Positions 21,440-30,731 of a DNA stretch of 32,385 nucleotides are shown in pieces; within the stretch, counting starts at the first letter, position 1; each line of letters opens with the position of its first letter. Below the pieces are notes generated by a model. That model was not told the DNA's origin. It ran no database searches and saw only the letters and a program-made list of their open reading frames with translations. The position numbers and the translations under genes are program-made. The DNA lies in the NCBI GenBank assembly GCA_002393555.1, contig DGSP01000019.1, positions 1-32,385 of the forward strand, in the 5' to 3' direction. The DNA is from Prevotellaceae bacterium UBA4359. Lineage in GTDB: Bacteria; Bacteroidota; Bacteroidia; Bacteroidales; Bacteroidaceae.

Positions 21440-22576
21440 ATGGAAGAAAACGGACCTTTAAGAGTGATTGTGAGTGGCGGCGGAACCGGCGGTCACATCT
21501 TTCCAGCCGTGTCGATAGCCAATGCCATCAAGCGGCAGCATCCCGAGGCGGAAATCCTGTTTGTGGGTGCACTGGGGCGTATGGAGATGCAGCGTGTGCC
21601 TGCTGCTGGCTACAAGATTGAGGGCCTCCCTGTGCGGGGGCTTGTGCGCCCTCTGTGGAGTCCGAAGAACATAGGTGTGATGATGGACTTCCTGAAGAGC
21701 AAGCAGATGGTGAAGCAAATCATCCGCGACTTTAAGCCTCAGGTGGCCGTGGGCGTGGGTGGCTATGCCTCGGCTCCCACGCTGAATGCAGCCTACTCGA
21801 TGGGCATCCCCTGCCTGATTCAGGAGCAGAATTCCTATGCCGGTGTGACCAACAAGTCGCTGGCCAAGAAGGCACGGAAGGTGTGTGTGGCCTACAACGG
21901 CATGGAGCGTTTCTTCCCGGCCGACAAGATTATCATGACGGGCAACCCGGTGCGTCAGAACCTGCTCGACAACAAGGTGACGAAGGAAAAGGCGCGCGAG
22001 AGTTTCGGATTGGCTCCCGACAAGCGGACGGTGCTGATTGTTGGCGGAAGTCTGGGGGCCAGGACGGTGAACGAGAGTGTGCTGGCTCATCTGGACGAAA
22101 TCAGACAGAGCAACGTGCAGTTGATTTGGCAGACAGGAAAATACTACAGTCAGAGCATCGCCGAGACGCTCAGCCAGACTGACGAGGTGCCCAACATGAA
22201 GGTGATGGACTTCATCAGCAGCATGGACAACGCCTACGCTGCAGCCGACATCGTGGTGAGCCGTGCAGGGGCCAGTTCCATCTCGGAGTTGTGCCTGTTG
22301 GGCAAGCCCTGCATACTGGTACCTTCGCCCAATGTGGCCGAAGACCATCAGACGAAGAATGCCCAGGCGCTCTCCACCAAAGGGGCGGCCATCTTCATTG
22401 CCGACAAGGATGCGCGTGAGCAGTTAATTGGCACGGCTCTGAAGACGGTGGCAGATGACGTGAAACTGGCTTCGCTGAGCGAGAATGTGAAGAAGTTGGC
22501 TTTCCACAATTCGGCCGATGTCATAGCCGAAGAGGTGTATAAACTGGCTGTTGAATATAGAAAAAAGAAAAACTAA
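21440..22576 (+). CDS. murG: UDP-GlcNAc--lipid I GlcNAc transferase MurG
   Basis: Peripheral GT-B glycosyltransferase that converts lipid I to lipid II. With the ATG at 21440 the product is 378 residues. A TTG three codons upstream (21431) would add MRK and is less likely. The N-terminal glycine loop SGGGTGGHIFPA, the segment VGVGGYASAPTLNAA with IQEQNSYAGVTNK, the second-domain VGGSLGARTVN and the donor-site VSRAGASSISELCLLGKPCI with AEDHQTKNAQAL are all characteristic. Its TAA shares one base with the murC ATG. An internal promoter lies just upstream. Confidence 0.96.
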   Translation: MEENGPLRVIVSGGGTGGHIFPAVSIANAIKRQHPEAEILFVGALGRMEMQRVPAAGYKIEGLPVRGLVRPLWSPKNIGVMMDFLKSKQMVKQIIRDFKPQVAVGVGGYASAPTLNAAYSMGIPCLIQEQNSYAGVTNKSLAKKARKVCVAYNGMERFFPADKIIMTGNPVRQNLLDNKVTKEKARESFGLAPDKRTVLIVGGSLGARTVNESVLAHLDEIRQSNVQLIWQTGKYYSQSIAETLSQTDEVPNMKVMDFISSMDNAYAAADIVVSRAGASSISELCLLGKPCILVPSPNVAEDHQTKNAQALSTKGAAIFIADKDAREQLIGTALKTVADDVKLASLSENVKKLAFHNSADVIAEEVYKLAVEYRKKKN

Positions 22577-23946
22577 TGCAAACAAAGGAGATTAAATCGG
22601 TATATTTTGTAGGTGCCGGCGGCATTGGCATGAGCGCACTGGTGCGTTACTTCCTGACCAAAGGCTATCAGGTGGGTGGCTATGACAAGACACCCAGCGA
22701 ACTGACGGAGAAGTTGATAGAGGAGGGTGCCAAGATTCACTATGAGGAGAATGTGGACGGAATTGACGAGTGCTTCAAGCAGAAAGACAGCACCTTGGTG
22801 GTCTATACGCCTGCCATCCCCGCTGAGCATCAGGAACTGACCTTCTTCCGCGAGAATGGTTTTGAAATACAGAAGCGGGCACAGGTGCTGGGCTTCCTGA
22901 CGCAGTCGCACAAGGGACTCTGTGTGGCTGGCACTCACGGCAAGACCACCACTTCGACCATGGCGGCGCACCTGCTCCACCAGAGTGCGGTGGACTGCAA
23001 CGCCTTCTTGGGCGGCATCTCGAAAAACTATGGCACAAACTATATTTTGAGCAATAGTGACTATGTAGTGATAGAAGCCGATGAGTTTGACCGCTCTTTC
23101 CATTGGCTGAGACCCTACATGACCGTGATTACGGCCACCGACCCTGACCATCTGGACATCTACGGAACGAAGGAGGCCTATCTGGAGAGTTTCCGCCACT
23201 ACACCACGCTCATTCAGCCGGGAGGTGCGCTGATTATCCACAAGGGACTGGAGATGCGGGCCGATGTGCAGGAGGGTGTGAAGGTGTATGAATACTCGCG
23301 CGAGGAGGGTGATTTCCATGCTGAGAACATCCGCATTGGCGGTGGTGAGATTGTGTTTGACTTTGTGCATCCTAATGGGGTGGTGAAGGACATCCAGTTG
23401 GGTGTGCCTGTCAGCATCAACATCGAGAACGGCATTGCCGCGATGGCTCTGGCCATCCTGAATGGGGTGACAGACGATGAACTCCGCAGTGGCATGAAGA
23501 GTTTCCGGGGGGTTGACCGCCGTTTCGACTTTAAGGTGAAGACTGACAAGATGGTGTTTCTCAGCGACTATGCCCACCATCCGAACGAGATAGAGCAGAG
23601 TGTGAAGTCGGTGCGTGAGTTGTACAAAGACAAGAAGATAGCGGCTATCTTCCAACCCCATCTCTACACCCGCACCCGTGACTTCTACAAGGAGTTTGCC
23701 GCTGCACTCTCGCTGCTGGACACCGTGTATCTGTGCGACATCTATCCGGCGCGTGAGCAGCCCATCCCAGGGGTGACGAGCCAACTGATTTACGACAATC
23801 TGCGCGAGGGCATAGAGAAGCACCTGATTCACAAAGAGGACATCCTCGATGTGGCGAAACAAAGGAATTTCGATGTGCTGATGTCTTTGGGGGCTGGCGA
23901 TATAGAAAACTTCGTTCCGCAGATAACGGCGATTCTTTCGGAGTGA
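22576..23946 (+). CDS. murC: UDP-N-acetylmuramate--L-alanine ligase
   Basis: Attaches L-alanine to UDP-MurNAc, the first stem-peptide step. The 456-residue protein begins with a Rossmann segment (FVGAGGIGMSALVRYF) and carries the ATP loop GTHGKTTT (119-126), EADEFDRSF, and DHLDIYGT. The C-terminal domain holds DYAHHPNEI and FQPHLYTRT. These are MurC-specific. It overlaps murG by one base, arguing for coupled expression. A gap of 111 bases separates it from ftsQ, with no terminator. Confidence 0.97.
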   Translation: MQTKEIKSVYFVGAGGIGMSALVRYFLTKGYQVGGYDKTPSELTEKLIEEGAKIHYEENVDGIDECFKQKDSTLVVYTPAIPAEHQELTFFRENGFEIQKRAQVLGFLTQSHKGLCVAGTHGKTTTSTMAAHLLHQSAVDCNAFLGGISKNYGTNYILSNSDYVVIEADEFDRSFHWLRPYMTVITATDPDHLDIYGTKEAYLESFRHYTTLIQPGGALIIHKGLEMRADVQEGVKVYEYSREEGDFHAENIRIGGGEIVFDFVHPNGVVKDIQLGVPVSINIENGIAAMALAILNGVTDDELRSGMKSFRGVDRRFDFKVKTDKMVFLSDYAHHPNEIEQSVKSVRELYKDKKIAAIFQPHLYTRTRDFYKEFAAALSLLDTVYLCDIYPAREQPIPGVTSQLIYDNLREGIEKHLIHKEDILDVAKQRNFDVLMSLGAGDIENFVPQITAILSE

Positions 23947-24057
23947 GATGAGAGATGTGCTGCTCTCGGATGCAGGTGAAACGGATTGATAAAGAGTGAG
24001 AAAAAGGCTGAGGATGGAGTGGGGAAGATAGTAAGGACAAGAAAAAAATAATAGACC

Positions 24058-24819
24058 GTGAAAGTAAAGAAAATTGTCAAATTCTCATTGGTGTCATTGC
24101 TCTTCTTGGGGTTGGTGGCCTATGTCGCTTATGCGATGATTTTCTTGTCGGGACCAGATGCGGACGAACGGTGTGTGACGGTGGAACTGGTCGTGCAGCA
24201 AGATGAGAAGTCGGTGTTTGTGGATGAGAAGGATTTGGAAGACCTGCTGAAGAATGCGCATGTCTATCCGAAAGGAATGCTGATGCGAGATGTCGATACG
24301 AAGAAAATAGAGGAGACCATCAGGGGTAACGACTTCATTTCGAAGGTGGAATGTTACAAGTCGGCGAATGGAAAACTCTGCATCAATGTGGAGCAACGAA
24401 TCCCTGTGATGCTGGTGATGCCTGATGGCAAGGATAGTTACTTTGTGGATGCGCATGGCAAGGTCATCCCCAACAAGAACTATGCCACCAGCCTGATTGT
24501 GGCTTCGGGCAACATCGACGAGAAGTTTGCCAGCACTCGTTTGGCTGAGTTTGGACAGTTCTTGCAGACTGACGAGTTTTGGAACAACCAGATAGAGCAG
24601 ATTTATGTGCTGAAAAACCGAAAAGGTGAGCGTGTGGTGGAACTCGTTCCTCGTGTGGGCGACCAGATTGTCTATCTGGGTTCGATGGACAACTTTCAGA
24701 AGAAACTTCATAAGTTGGAACTCTTCTACGAAAAGGCGGTGAAGACTGTGGGGTGGGAAAAGTATGCAAGGGTGAACCTTGAGTATGAAAACCAAATCAT
24801 CTGCACCAAACGGAAATAG
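24058..24819 (+). CDS. ftsQ: cell division protein FtsQ
   Basis: Bitopic divisome protein linking early and late components through FtsL and FtsI. The 253-residue product has a short basic N-terminus, one membrane helix (about 10-31, LVSLLFLGLVAYVAYAMIFL) and a periplasmic domain. The stretch VFVDEKDLEDLLKNAHVYPKG resembles a POTRA-like fold start, and the later VELVPRVGDQIVYLGSMDNF matches the FtsQ beta domain. The start is GTG at 24058. The next ATG lies inside the membrane helix and would destroy it, so GTG is preferred. The order murC-ftsQ-ftsA-ftsZ supports the assignment. Confidence 0.92.
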   Translation: MKVKKIVKFSLVSLLFLGLVAYVAYAMIFLSGPDADERCVTVELVVQQDEKSVFVDEKDLEDLLKNAHVYPKGMLMRDVDTKKIEETIRGNDFISKVECYKSANGKLCINVEQRIPVMLVMPDGKDSYFVDAHGKVIPNKNYATSLIVASGNIDEKFASTRLAEFGQFLQTDEFWNNQIEQIYVLKNRKGERVVELVPRVGDQIVYLGSMDNFQKKLHKLELFYEKAVKTVGWEKYARVNLEYENQIICTKRK

Positions 24820-24902
24820 GAAAAACGGCGCAGAAGGGTTTGATAGTCAAGAAAAAGTGAAAAGAATACGTTTTTAGTACGATTAATAAAAGTTTACAGT
24901 AT

Positions 24903-26531
24903 ATGGCAGGTTCGGATAAAGAATTTATTGTGGCGATAGAACTTGGCTCTTCCAAGATTTCGGGTATCGCCGGCAGGAAAAAGGATGGCACAATGCAGAT
25001 TCTCGCCTATGCGGAGGAAAAGACCGCAGGGTGTGTGAAGCGGGGTGTCGTTTACAACATTGAGAAGACATACCAGAGTGTCAACAGCATCATCACCAAA
25101 CTTGAGGCGGTGCTTAAGGCAAAAATCTCACGGGTGTATGTGGGAATCGGTGGTCAGTCAATGCGTTCATACAAGTGCGTGATTAAGCGCAACTTGCTGA
25201 CCCAGAGTTATATCACCAACGAAGCCATCGATGCTATCCGTCAGGAAAGTTACGAGATTCCTTATAATGACTATGAGGTGCTGGAGAACTTTCCTCAGGA
25301 ATATAGGGTTGATTCGAACCTGATAGCAGACCCTGTGGGCGTGATGGGCACCAACATTGAAGGCGAGTTTCTCGATGTGATAGCGAAGAACAATCTTCGT
25401 GCCAATCTGGAAACGGTGTTCAGCACGGTGGGTGTGGGTATTGAGGAGAGTTTGATTTCTCCACTTCAACTTGCCAACAGTGTGCTGACCGATGCTGAGA
25501 AACGTTCGGGATGTGCGTTGGTTGACCTGGGGGCAGACACCACCACATTGCTGGTCTATAAGAATAACATCGTTCGCTATTTGGTGACCATTCCGCTGGG
25601 TTGCAGCAACATCAACAAGGATTTGGCTACTTTGCCCATCGACGAGGCCGAGACGGAGGATGTGAAACTGAAATACGGAGATGCTTGCCGGGATATGGAA
25701 GTGTCGGACGATGCGGAGCCTCAGTATTACACGACCTCCGATGGCCGCCAGATAGAGGTGACAACCATCAAGACTGTGGTGGAGGCACGTATGAATGAAA
25801 TCATTGCCAATGTGAGCAACCAGATTGTCAACTCCGACTATAGCGACAAACTTCTGGCTGGTCTCGTCATCACGGGTGGCGGTGCCAACATGAAGAACAT
25901 TGTCAAGGCATTTATCAAGACGACAAAGATAGAGAAGGTGCGCATTGCCAATAAGGTGAACCAAATGGTGGTGAAAACCTCCAATGCTTCGGGCATTGCG
26001 CTTGACAGTGTGCAATCCACTACTGTGCTTTCGCTGCTGCTTGCCGGCACTGTTTCGTGTGGCGGCGAGATTCTCAACAATCCCAATGACATGTTTGTTC
26101 AGCAGGAGAAGGAGGACGAACGTCGTCGCCGTCAGGAAGAGGCCGATGCAGCCGCTGCAGCAGAGGCACAGGATGCCATCGCTTTTGACGGTGTCAAGGG
26201 TGCCATCCGCTCTGCTATTGATAAGGTGAAGAAACAGGACGAGGAACTGAAGAAGTATGGCAGTGAGAAGAAGGTGCGAGCACGTGCAAAGGAACTCTCG
26301 CTGAATATCCTTGACGAGGCTATTGGCGAGAAGTATGAGAAGGCAGCGCAGGCGCTCCAGGGTAAAGATAAGTTCAAGCAAAGCCTGAAGGAAGGGGCAG
26401 AGTTGGCCGAACTCTTGAAGGCGGCTGTAGAAGAACTGACTACCAATGTGAACAAGGCTAACAGGGAAAACAGTGCGTGGGGACGTTTAAAGGGAATGAT
26501 TTCCGACATTGTTAGTGAAGATAATAACTAA
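24903..26531 (+). CDS. ftsA: cell division protein FtsA with a long C-terminal extension
   Basis: Actin-like ATPase that tethers FtsZ to the membrane. The first 395 or so residues hold the actin fold: FIVAIELGSSKISGIAGRK (phosphate 1), the 1C subdomain, CALVDLGADTTTLLVYKNN (phosphate 2) and LLAGLVITGGGANMKN (adenosine). Unlike E. coli FtsA (about 420 residues), this one has about 140 more from near residue 400: a Glu/Arg/Ala-rich segment (EKEDERRRRQEEADAAAAAE), then helical repeats that look like coiled coil. The last segment, WGRLKGMISDIVSED, resembles the amphipathic membrane-binding helix that ends FtsA proteins. The extension may act as a spacer between the actin domain and the membrane. 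Confidence 0.95.
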   Translation: MAGSDKEFIVAIELGSSKISGIAGRKKDGTMQILAYAEEKTAGCVKRGVVYNIEKTYQSVNSIITKLEAVLKAKISRVYVGIGGQSMRSYKCVIKRNLLTQSYITNEAIDAIRQESYEIPYNDYEVLENFPQEYRVDSNLIADPVGVMGTNIEGEFLDVIAKNNLRANLETVFSTVGVGIEESLISPLQLANSVLTDAEKRSGCALVDLGADTTTLLVYKNNIVRYLVTIPLGCSNINKDLATLPIDEAETEDVKLKYGDACRDMEVSDDAEPQYYTTSDGRQIEVTTIKTVVEARMNEIIANVSNQIVNSDYSDKLLAGLVITGGGANMKNIVKAFIKTTKIEKVRIANKVNQMVVKTSNASGIALDSVQSTTVLSLLLAGTVSCGGEILNNPNDMFVQQEKEDERRRRQEEADAAAAAEAQDAIAFDGVKGAIRSAIDKVKKQDEELKKYGSEKKVRARAKELSLNILDEAIGEKYEKAAQALQGKDKFKQSLKEGAELAELLKAAVEELTTNVNKANRENSAWGRLKGMISDIVSEDNN

Positions 26532-26550
26532 GAAAAACCCAGAATAAGAT

Positions 26551-27864
26551 ATGGCAGAAGAAGAGAATTTTGGTGTATTCAACTTTGCGAAAGGCACCAC
26601 AAGCATCATCAAGGTGATTGGCGTTGGCGGCGGCGGAAGCAATGCTGTCAACCACATGTACAATGAAGGCATCCACGATGTCACGTTCGTTGTTTGTAAC
26701 ACCGATAATAAGGCATTGCAGGACTCTCCTGTGCCTGAGAAGATTCAACTGGGCAGCGAGGGTCTCGGAGCAGGCAACCGCCCCGACAAGGCCCGCAAGG
26801 CCACCGAGGAGTCCATCGAGGCCATCAAGAACATGCTCTCTGATGGCACAAAGATGGCCTTCATCACTGCTGGTATGGGTGGTGGTACAGGCACAGGCGC
26901 AGCACCGCTCATTGCCAAGACCGCCAAGGACATGGGCATCTTGACGGTGGGCATTGTCACCATCCCCTTCCGTTGGGAAGGTAACAAAAAGATAGACCAG
27001 GCTCTCGATGGTGTGGAAGAAATGAGCAAGAATGTGGATGCGCTGCTTGTCATCAACAACGAGCGTCTCCGCGAGATTTATCAGGACTTCACAGTCATCA
27101 AGGCGTTTGCCAAGGCCGACGACACACTGTGCAATGCGGCCCGTTCTATCGCCGAAATCATCACCATGCATGGCATTATCAACCTCGACTTCAACGATGT
27201 AAGCACCGTCCTGAAAGATGGCGGTGTGGCCATCATGAGCACTGGCTATGGCTCGGGCGAGAACCGTGTGACGAAGGGTATCAACGATGCGTTGAACTCT
27301 CCGCTCCTCAACGACCGTGACATCTACCGTGCCACCAAGATTCTCATTCGTATCTCCGTGCCAGATGAGTCCAGCGAAGGCAACAGTGCCTTGATGATGG
27401 ATGAGATGAACGAGGTGCATGAGTTCATGGCCAAGGTGAAGCGCGACGATGTGGAGACCAAGTGGGGTCTGTCGGTTGACCCGTCGCTGACCGACCAGGT
27501 GAAGATTACCATCCTCGCCACTGGATTTGGTGTGGAAGACATTGACTCGGAGGATATGAGCAACCGCCTCATTGCTCGCGACAAAGAAGAGCAACAGCGC
27601 GCTGCAGAACGTGCAGAGCAGGAAGCAGAAAGGGCTCACCGCCGCGAAACCATCTATGGTCCCGACAAGAACCACAGCATCATCCGGCGTCCTGTCTATA
27701 GTTACATCTTCCGCGAAGAAGACCTTGACAACGAGGATGTCATCAGCATGGTGGAGACCTCGCCCACCTACAAACGCTCGAAGGAGACGCTGCGTCAACT
27801 CACCGACATCAACTCCAACCGAACCAATTCTGTTGAGCCTGGTGCGCCCATCCTTTTCAGTTGA
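26551..27864 (+). CDS. ftsZ: cell division GTPase FtsZ
   Basis: Tubulin-like GTPase that forms the division ring. The 437-residue protein has the GTP loop GGGTGTG at 110-116, the N-terminal IKVIGVGGGGSNAVNHMY, and the T7 loop NLDFNDVSTVLKDGG. The globular domain ends near residue 325, at ATGFG. A charged linker (EEQQRAAERAEQEAERAHRR) and a C-terminal segment TSPTYKRSKETLRQL follow, similar in place and character to the tails of other Bacteroidota FtsZ. It is the last gene of the cluster, 19 bases after ftsA, and is followed by a strong terminator. Confidence 0.98.
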   Translation: MAEEENFGVFNFAKGTTSIIKVIGVGGGGSNAVNHMYNEGIHDVTFVVCNTDNKALQDSPVPEKIQLGSEGLGAGNRPDKARKATEESIEAIKNMLSDGTKMAFITAGMGGGTGTGAAPLIAKTAKDMGILTVGIVTIPFRWEGNKKIDQALDGVEEMSKNVDALLVINNERLREIYQDFTVIKAFAKADDTLCNAARSIAEIITMHGIINLDFNDVSTVLKDGGVAIMSTGYGSGENRVTKGINDALNSPLLNDRDIYRATKILIRISVPDESSEGNSALMMDEMNEVHEFMAKVKRDDVETKWGLSVDPSLTDQVKITILATGFGVEDIDSEDMSNRLIARDKEEQQRAAERAEQEAERAHRRETIYGPDKNHSIIRRPVYSYIFREEDLDNEDVISMVETSPTYKRSKETLRQLTDINSNRTNSVEPGAPILFS

Positions 27865-27923
27865 AAAAATTGCTGAGTAGAAAAAACGGCTGACCAGAAA
27901 GAAGGGGAGCCGTATAAAAAGAG

Positions 27924-27970
27924 CCGAGAGGTATTTCCACGCCGGAAATGCCTCTCGGTTTTACTTTTTC
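27924..27970. terminator. bidirectional terminator between ftsZ and gyrB
   Basis: CCGAGAGGTATTTCC (27924-27938) pairs with GGAAATGCCTCTCGG (27944-27958) with one mismatch around a 5-base loop. On plus a T-rich tail follows; on minus CTCTTTTT follows. It therefore ends both the division cluster and gyrB, which converge here. The remaining gap to 28099 holds nothing recognisable. Confidence 0.9.
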
Positions 27971-28099
27971 CTCCCATCGTTATGGGCTACCGGAAAAAGG
28001 TGCGCCGGCTCGGTTAGAATCACTTCTGGATGGTCGGCACGAGAATATATGTAAGAATTGAATGAAATTTTCTGCTTTAGATTGACCCAAGACTCCCCC

Positions 28100-30076
28100 T
28101 TACGCATCGATGTTGGCGTAGGTGGCGTTCTTCTCGATGAACTCGCGGCGTGGCCCCACGTCTTCGCCCATGAGCATGGAGAACGTGTAGTCAGCCTCGG
28201 CTGCATCATCGATGGTCACCTGCTTCAGCAGTCGTGTAGCGGGGTTCATGGTGGTCTCCCACAGTTGTTCGGGATTCATCTCACCCAGACCTTTGTAGCG
28301 TTGCACCTTAATCTTATCCTCCGACCCTTCACCGTAGGTGTCGATGAAGCGTTGCAGGGCTGCCTCGTCGTAGCAGTATTCGCTGATTTTACCCTTCGTG
28401 CACTTGTAGAGTGGGGGAGTGGCGATGTAGAGTCGTCCGTCGCGAATGAGTTGAGGCAAGAAGCGGAAGAAAAGCGTCATCAGCAACGTGTCGATGTGCG
28501 AGCCATCGACATCGGCATCGGTCATGATGATGGTCTTGTAGTAGCGCAACTTCTCGTAGTTCGCCTCCTTCTGGTCTTCGGGGTTCAGTCCGAACTTCAC
28601 GCCCAACGCCTGGAAGATGTTGTTCACCTCCTCGTGTTCGAAAGCCTGATGCCATTTCACGCGCTCCACATTGAAAATCTTACCTCTGATAGGCAGGATG
28701 GCTTGGAAATGGCGGTCACGGCCTTGCTTGGCAGAACCACCTGCCGAGTCACCCTCGACAATGAACATCTCGCAGTTGGCCGCATCCTTGTCCGAACAGT
28801 CGGCCAGTTTGCCGGGCAGGCCGCCGCCGCTCATCGGATTCTTGCGCTGCACCTTCTCGCGGGCTGTACGTGCTGCCACACGGGCCTCTGCCGCCAGCAC
28901 CACCTTGTCGATAATCATCTTCGCCTCTTTCGGATGCTCTTCCAGATAGTAGGTCAGAGCCTCGCCCACAGCCTGCTGCACAGCACCAGCCACCTCGCTG
29001 TTGCCCAGTTTCGTCTTGGTCTGTCCCTCGAACTGGGGCTCAGCCACTTTCACACTGATGACCGCCGTGAGACCCTCGCGGAAGTCCTCGCCGCTGATTT
29101 CAATCTTCTGCTTCTCCAGTTTCTCCGTAATCTTGTTGTCATCGGCATACTTCTTCAGCACACGCGTCAGAGCCGTGCGGAAACCCTGCAGGTGCGTACC
29201 ACCTTCGATGGTGTTGATGTTGTTCACATAGGAGTGGATGTTCTCGCTGTACGACGTGTTATACATGATGGCCACCTCGATAGGCGTGTTCTGCTTCTCA
29301 GTGTTCAGATAAATCACATCGTCAAACAGGCACACACGGGTGGAGTCGATGTAGCGCACAAAGTCCTTCAGGCCTCCCTCGCTGTAGAACACCTCCTGAC
29401 GCACACCCTCAATGCCCACCTCAGCGTTCTTGTCCAGACGCATGTCGGTCAGCGTAATCTTGATGCCCGCGTTCAGATAGGCCAGTTCCCTCATGCGGTT
29501 GGCCAGGATGTCATATTTATAAGTAGTGGTGATGAAGATGGTCTTGTCGGGCCAGAACTGCTGACGAGTGCCACGCAGTTCCGTCTCGCCCACCACCTTC
29601 ACGTCGTAGAGCGGCTTACCCTTCTCATACTCCTGCTGATAAATCTTGCCGTCGCGGAACACCTGCGAAGTCATGTGCGTGGAAAGTGCGTTCACACAAC
29701 TCACACCCACACCGTGCAGACCGCCTGACACCTTGTAGGAGCCTTTGTCAAACTTACCACCGGCATGCAGCACCGTCATCACCACTTCGAGTGCGCTGCG
29801 ATGCTCCTTCTCGTGCATATCCACAGGGATGCCACGTCCGTTGTCCTGCACGGTGATAGAGTTGTCTTCGTTGATGGTCACTTCGATGTGCGTACAGAAG
29901 CCTGCCAGCGCCTCATCGATAGAGTTATCCACGGTTTCATAAACGAGATGGTGAAGACCCTTCTCGCTGATGTCGCCGATATACATGGCGGGGCGTTTTC
30001 TCACGGCCTCCAAGCCCTCCAGGACTTGGATGTTGCTGGCGGAATAGTCCGCCCCGTTCATTTGCGTTTCATCCAT
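28100..30076 (-). CDS. gyrB: DNA gyrase subunit B
   Basis: ATPase subunit of the type IIA topoisomerase that introduces negative supercoils. The 658-residue protein has the GHKL ATPase domain (ETVDNSIDEALAG, VQDNGRGIPVD, GGLHGVGVSCVNALS) and a transducer domain. The TOPRIM domain carries the catalytic acids E441 in EGDSAGGSAKQGRD and D520/D522 in TDADVDGSHI. The short C-terminal end (EFIEKNATYANIDA) and the absence of the long E. coli insert fit the usual Bacteroidota GyrB. ParE is the alternative, but the QGRDRHFQAILPIRGKI stretch and neighbours favour GyrB. It converges on ftsZ and has its own promoter. Confidence 0.93.
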   Translation of the reverse strand: MDETQMNGADYSASNIQVLEGLEAVRKRPAMYIGDISEKGLHHLVYETVDNSIDEALAGFCTHIEVTINEDNSITVQDNGRGIPVDMHEKEHRSALEVVMTVLHAGGKFDKGSYKVSGGLHGVGVSCVNALSTHMTSQVFRDGKIYQQEYEKGKPLYDVKVVGETELRGTRQQFWPDKTIFITTTYKYDILANRMRELAYLNAGIKITLTDMRLDKNAEVGIEGVRQEVFYSEGGLKDFVRYIDSTRVCLFDDVIYLNTEKQNTPIEVAIMYNTSYSENIHSYVNNINTIEGGTHLQGFRTALTRVLKKYADDNKITEKLEKQKIEISGEDFREGLTAVISVKVAEPQFEGQTKTKLGNSEVAGAVQQAVGEALTYYLEEHPKEAKMIIDKVVLAAEARVAARTAREKVQRKNPMSGGGLPGKLADCSDKDAANCEMFIVEGDSAGGSAKQGRDRHFQAILPIRGKIFNVERVKWHQAFEHEEVNNIFQALGVKFGLNPEDQKEANYEKLRYYKTIIMTDADVDGSHIDTLLMTLFFRFLPQLIRDGRLYIATPPLYKCTKGKISEYCYDEAALQRFIDTYGEGSEDKIKVQRYKGLGEMNPEQLWETTMNPATRLLKQVTIDDAAEADYTFSMLMGEDVGPRREFIEKNATYANIDA

Positions 30077-30114
30077 TGTTTTTCTGTTCTCTTTATATTC
30101 TCTGTATTACGTTA

Positions 30115-30146
30115 CAAAGTTACGGATTTTTCTTCATGTACGAAAA
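30115..30146 (-). promoter_or_regulatory. gyrB promoter
   Basis: On the minus strand TAACTTTG (plus 30115-30122) matches TAnnTTTG exactly. A TTTTCG (plus 30141-30146), a weak TTTG substitute, lies 18 bases upstream. The element is 38 bases before the gyrB ATG. Confidence 0.6.
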
Positions 30147-30230
30147 TAAAAAACAAAGAAAAGTTCCCCTATGGGGAAAAAACTTCGCAACCGATGATTT
30201 TAGGACTCCGAATTTCGTTTTTCCGAGGCA

Positions 30231-30266
30231 TAAAAAGGTCGGAATCCTCTTTCAGGTTCCGACCTT
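30231..30266 (-). terminator. intrinsic terminator after rpsT
   Basis: On the minus strand AAGGTCGGAA pairs with TTCCGACCTT (30235-30266) and T residues follow. It lies 52 bases downstream of the rpsT stop and upstream of the gyrB promoter, so the two genes have separate messages. Confidence 0.85.
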
Positions 30267-30318
30267 CTTGTCTCTATTGAAATGTTGTTTTTGCTATGCT
30301 TCCTTCGTCCGCTTTTTT

Positions 30319-30573
30319 TCAAGCCAACTTCGCAATCATCTTCGCGGTGCCCGACTTCAGGTTGGCAGCCTTCTTCCAGTGGATGATGTTCTGCTTAGCC
30401 AACTTGTCCAGCATCTTCTGAAGTTTCGGGAACATCTGCTGTGCAGTTTCCTTGTCCTTCTCGTTGCGGATGTCGCGGAGGTAGTTACGCATGGTCTTAG
30501 CGTAGTAGCGGTTGTGGAGTCTGCGCTTCTCGTTCTGGCGGAGACGCTTCAAACATGACTTGTGGTGTGCCAT
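30319..30573 (-). CDS. rpsT: 30S ribosomal protein S20
   Basis: A small basic primary-binding protein of the 30S subunit (84 residues). It has the S20 start MAHHKSCLKRLRQNEKRRLH, then the helical-bundle pattern with RNYLRDIRN and the ending IIHWKKAANLKSGTAKMIAKL, all diagnostic. The 158-base leader between it and tRNA-Glu contains a terminator hairpin and a second similar hairpin, so expression may involve attenuation or RNA processing. The order tRNA-Glu, rpsT, gyrB fits known Bacteroidales arrangements. Confidence 0.98.
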   Translation of the reverse strand: MAHHKSCLKRLRQNEKRRLHNRYYAKTMRNYLRDIRNEKDKETAQQMFPKLQKMLDKLAKQNIIHWKKAANLKSGTAKMIAKLA

Positions 30574-30617
30574 TTGTCTTTAGTTTTTTTTGATTGTTTT
30601 TAATTGTTTTGAATTTC

Positions 30618-30632
30618 GCCCAGCGTGTGGGC
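30618..30632 (-). repeat. hairpin resembling the tRNA-Glu terminator, in the rpsT leader
   Basis: GCCCACACGCTGGGC (minus) has the same stem arms as the terminator hairpin 99 bases upstream in the transcript (GCCCACATGCTGGGC), and the bases on both sides are alike too. No T-tract follows. It looks like a partial duplication of the tRNA end plus terminator, or a leader structure for rpsT. Confidence 0.5.
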
Positions 30633-30709
30633 AGGTGGAGTCCGATGTGGTATGGCGCTGTGACCTCGCACCCATCTCCTTTTGTTTGGTTGTCCCGATG
30701 GCGAGACAT

Positions 30710-30731
30710 AAAAAACGCCCAGCATGTGGGC
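30710..30731 (-). terminator. terminator directly after tRNA-Glu
   Basis: On the minus strand GCCCA-CATGC-TGGGC (30717-30731) is followed by a G and six T. It begins one base past the encoded CCA. rpsT lies downstream, so some read-through or a second start must supply its message. Confidence 0.7.

Noticed and set aside
28058..29728. Long plus-strand open frame of 556 codons opposite gyrB
   Set aside because: It is antisense to a fully recognisable gyrB and its translation is His/Leu/Val-rich with no family motif, as expected from codon bias of the opposite strand.
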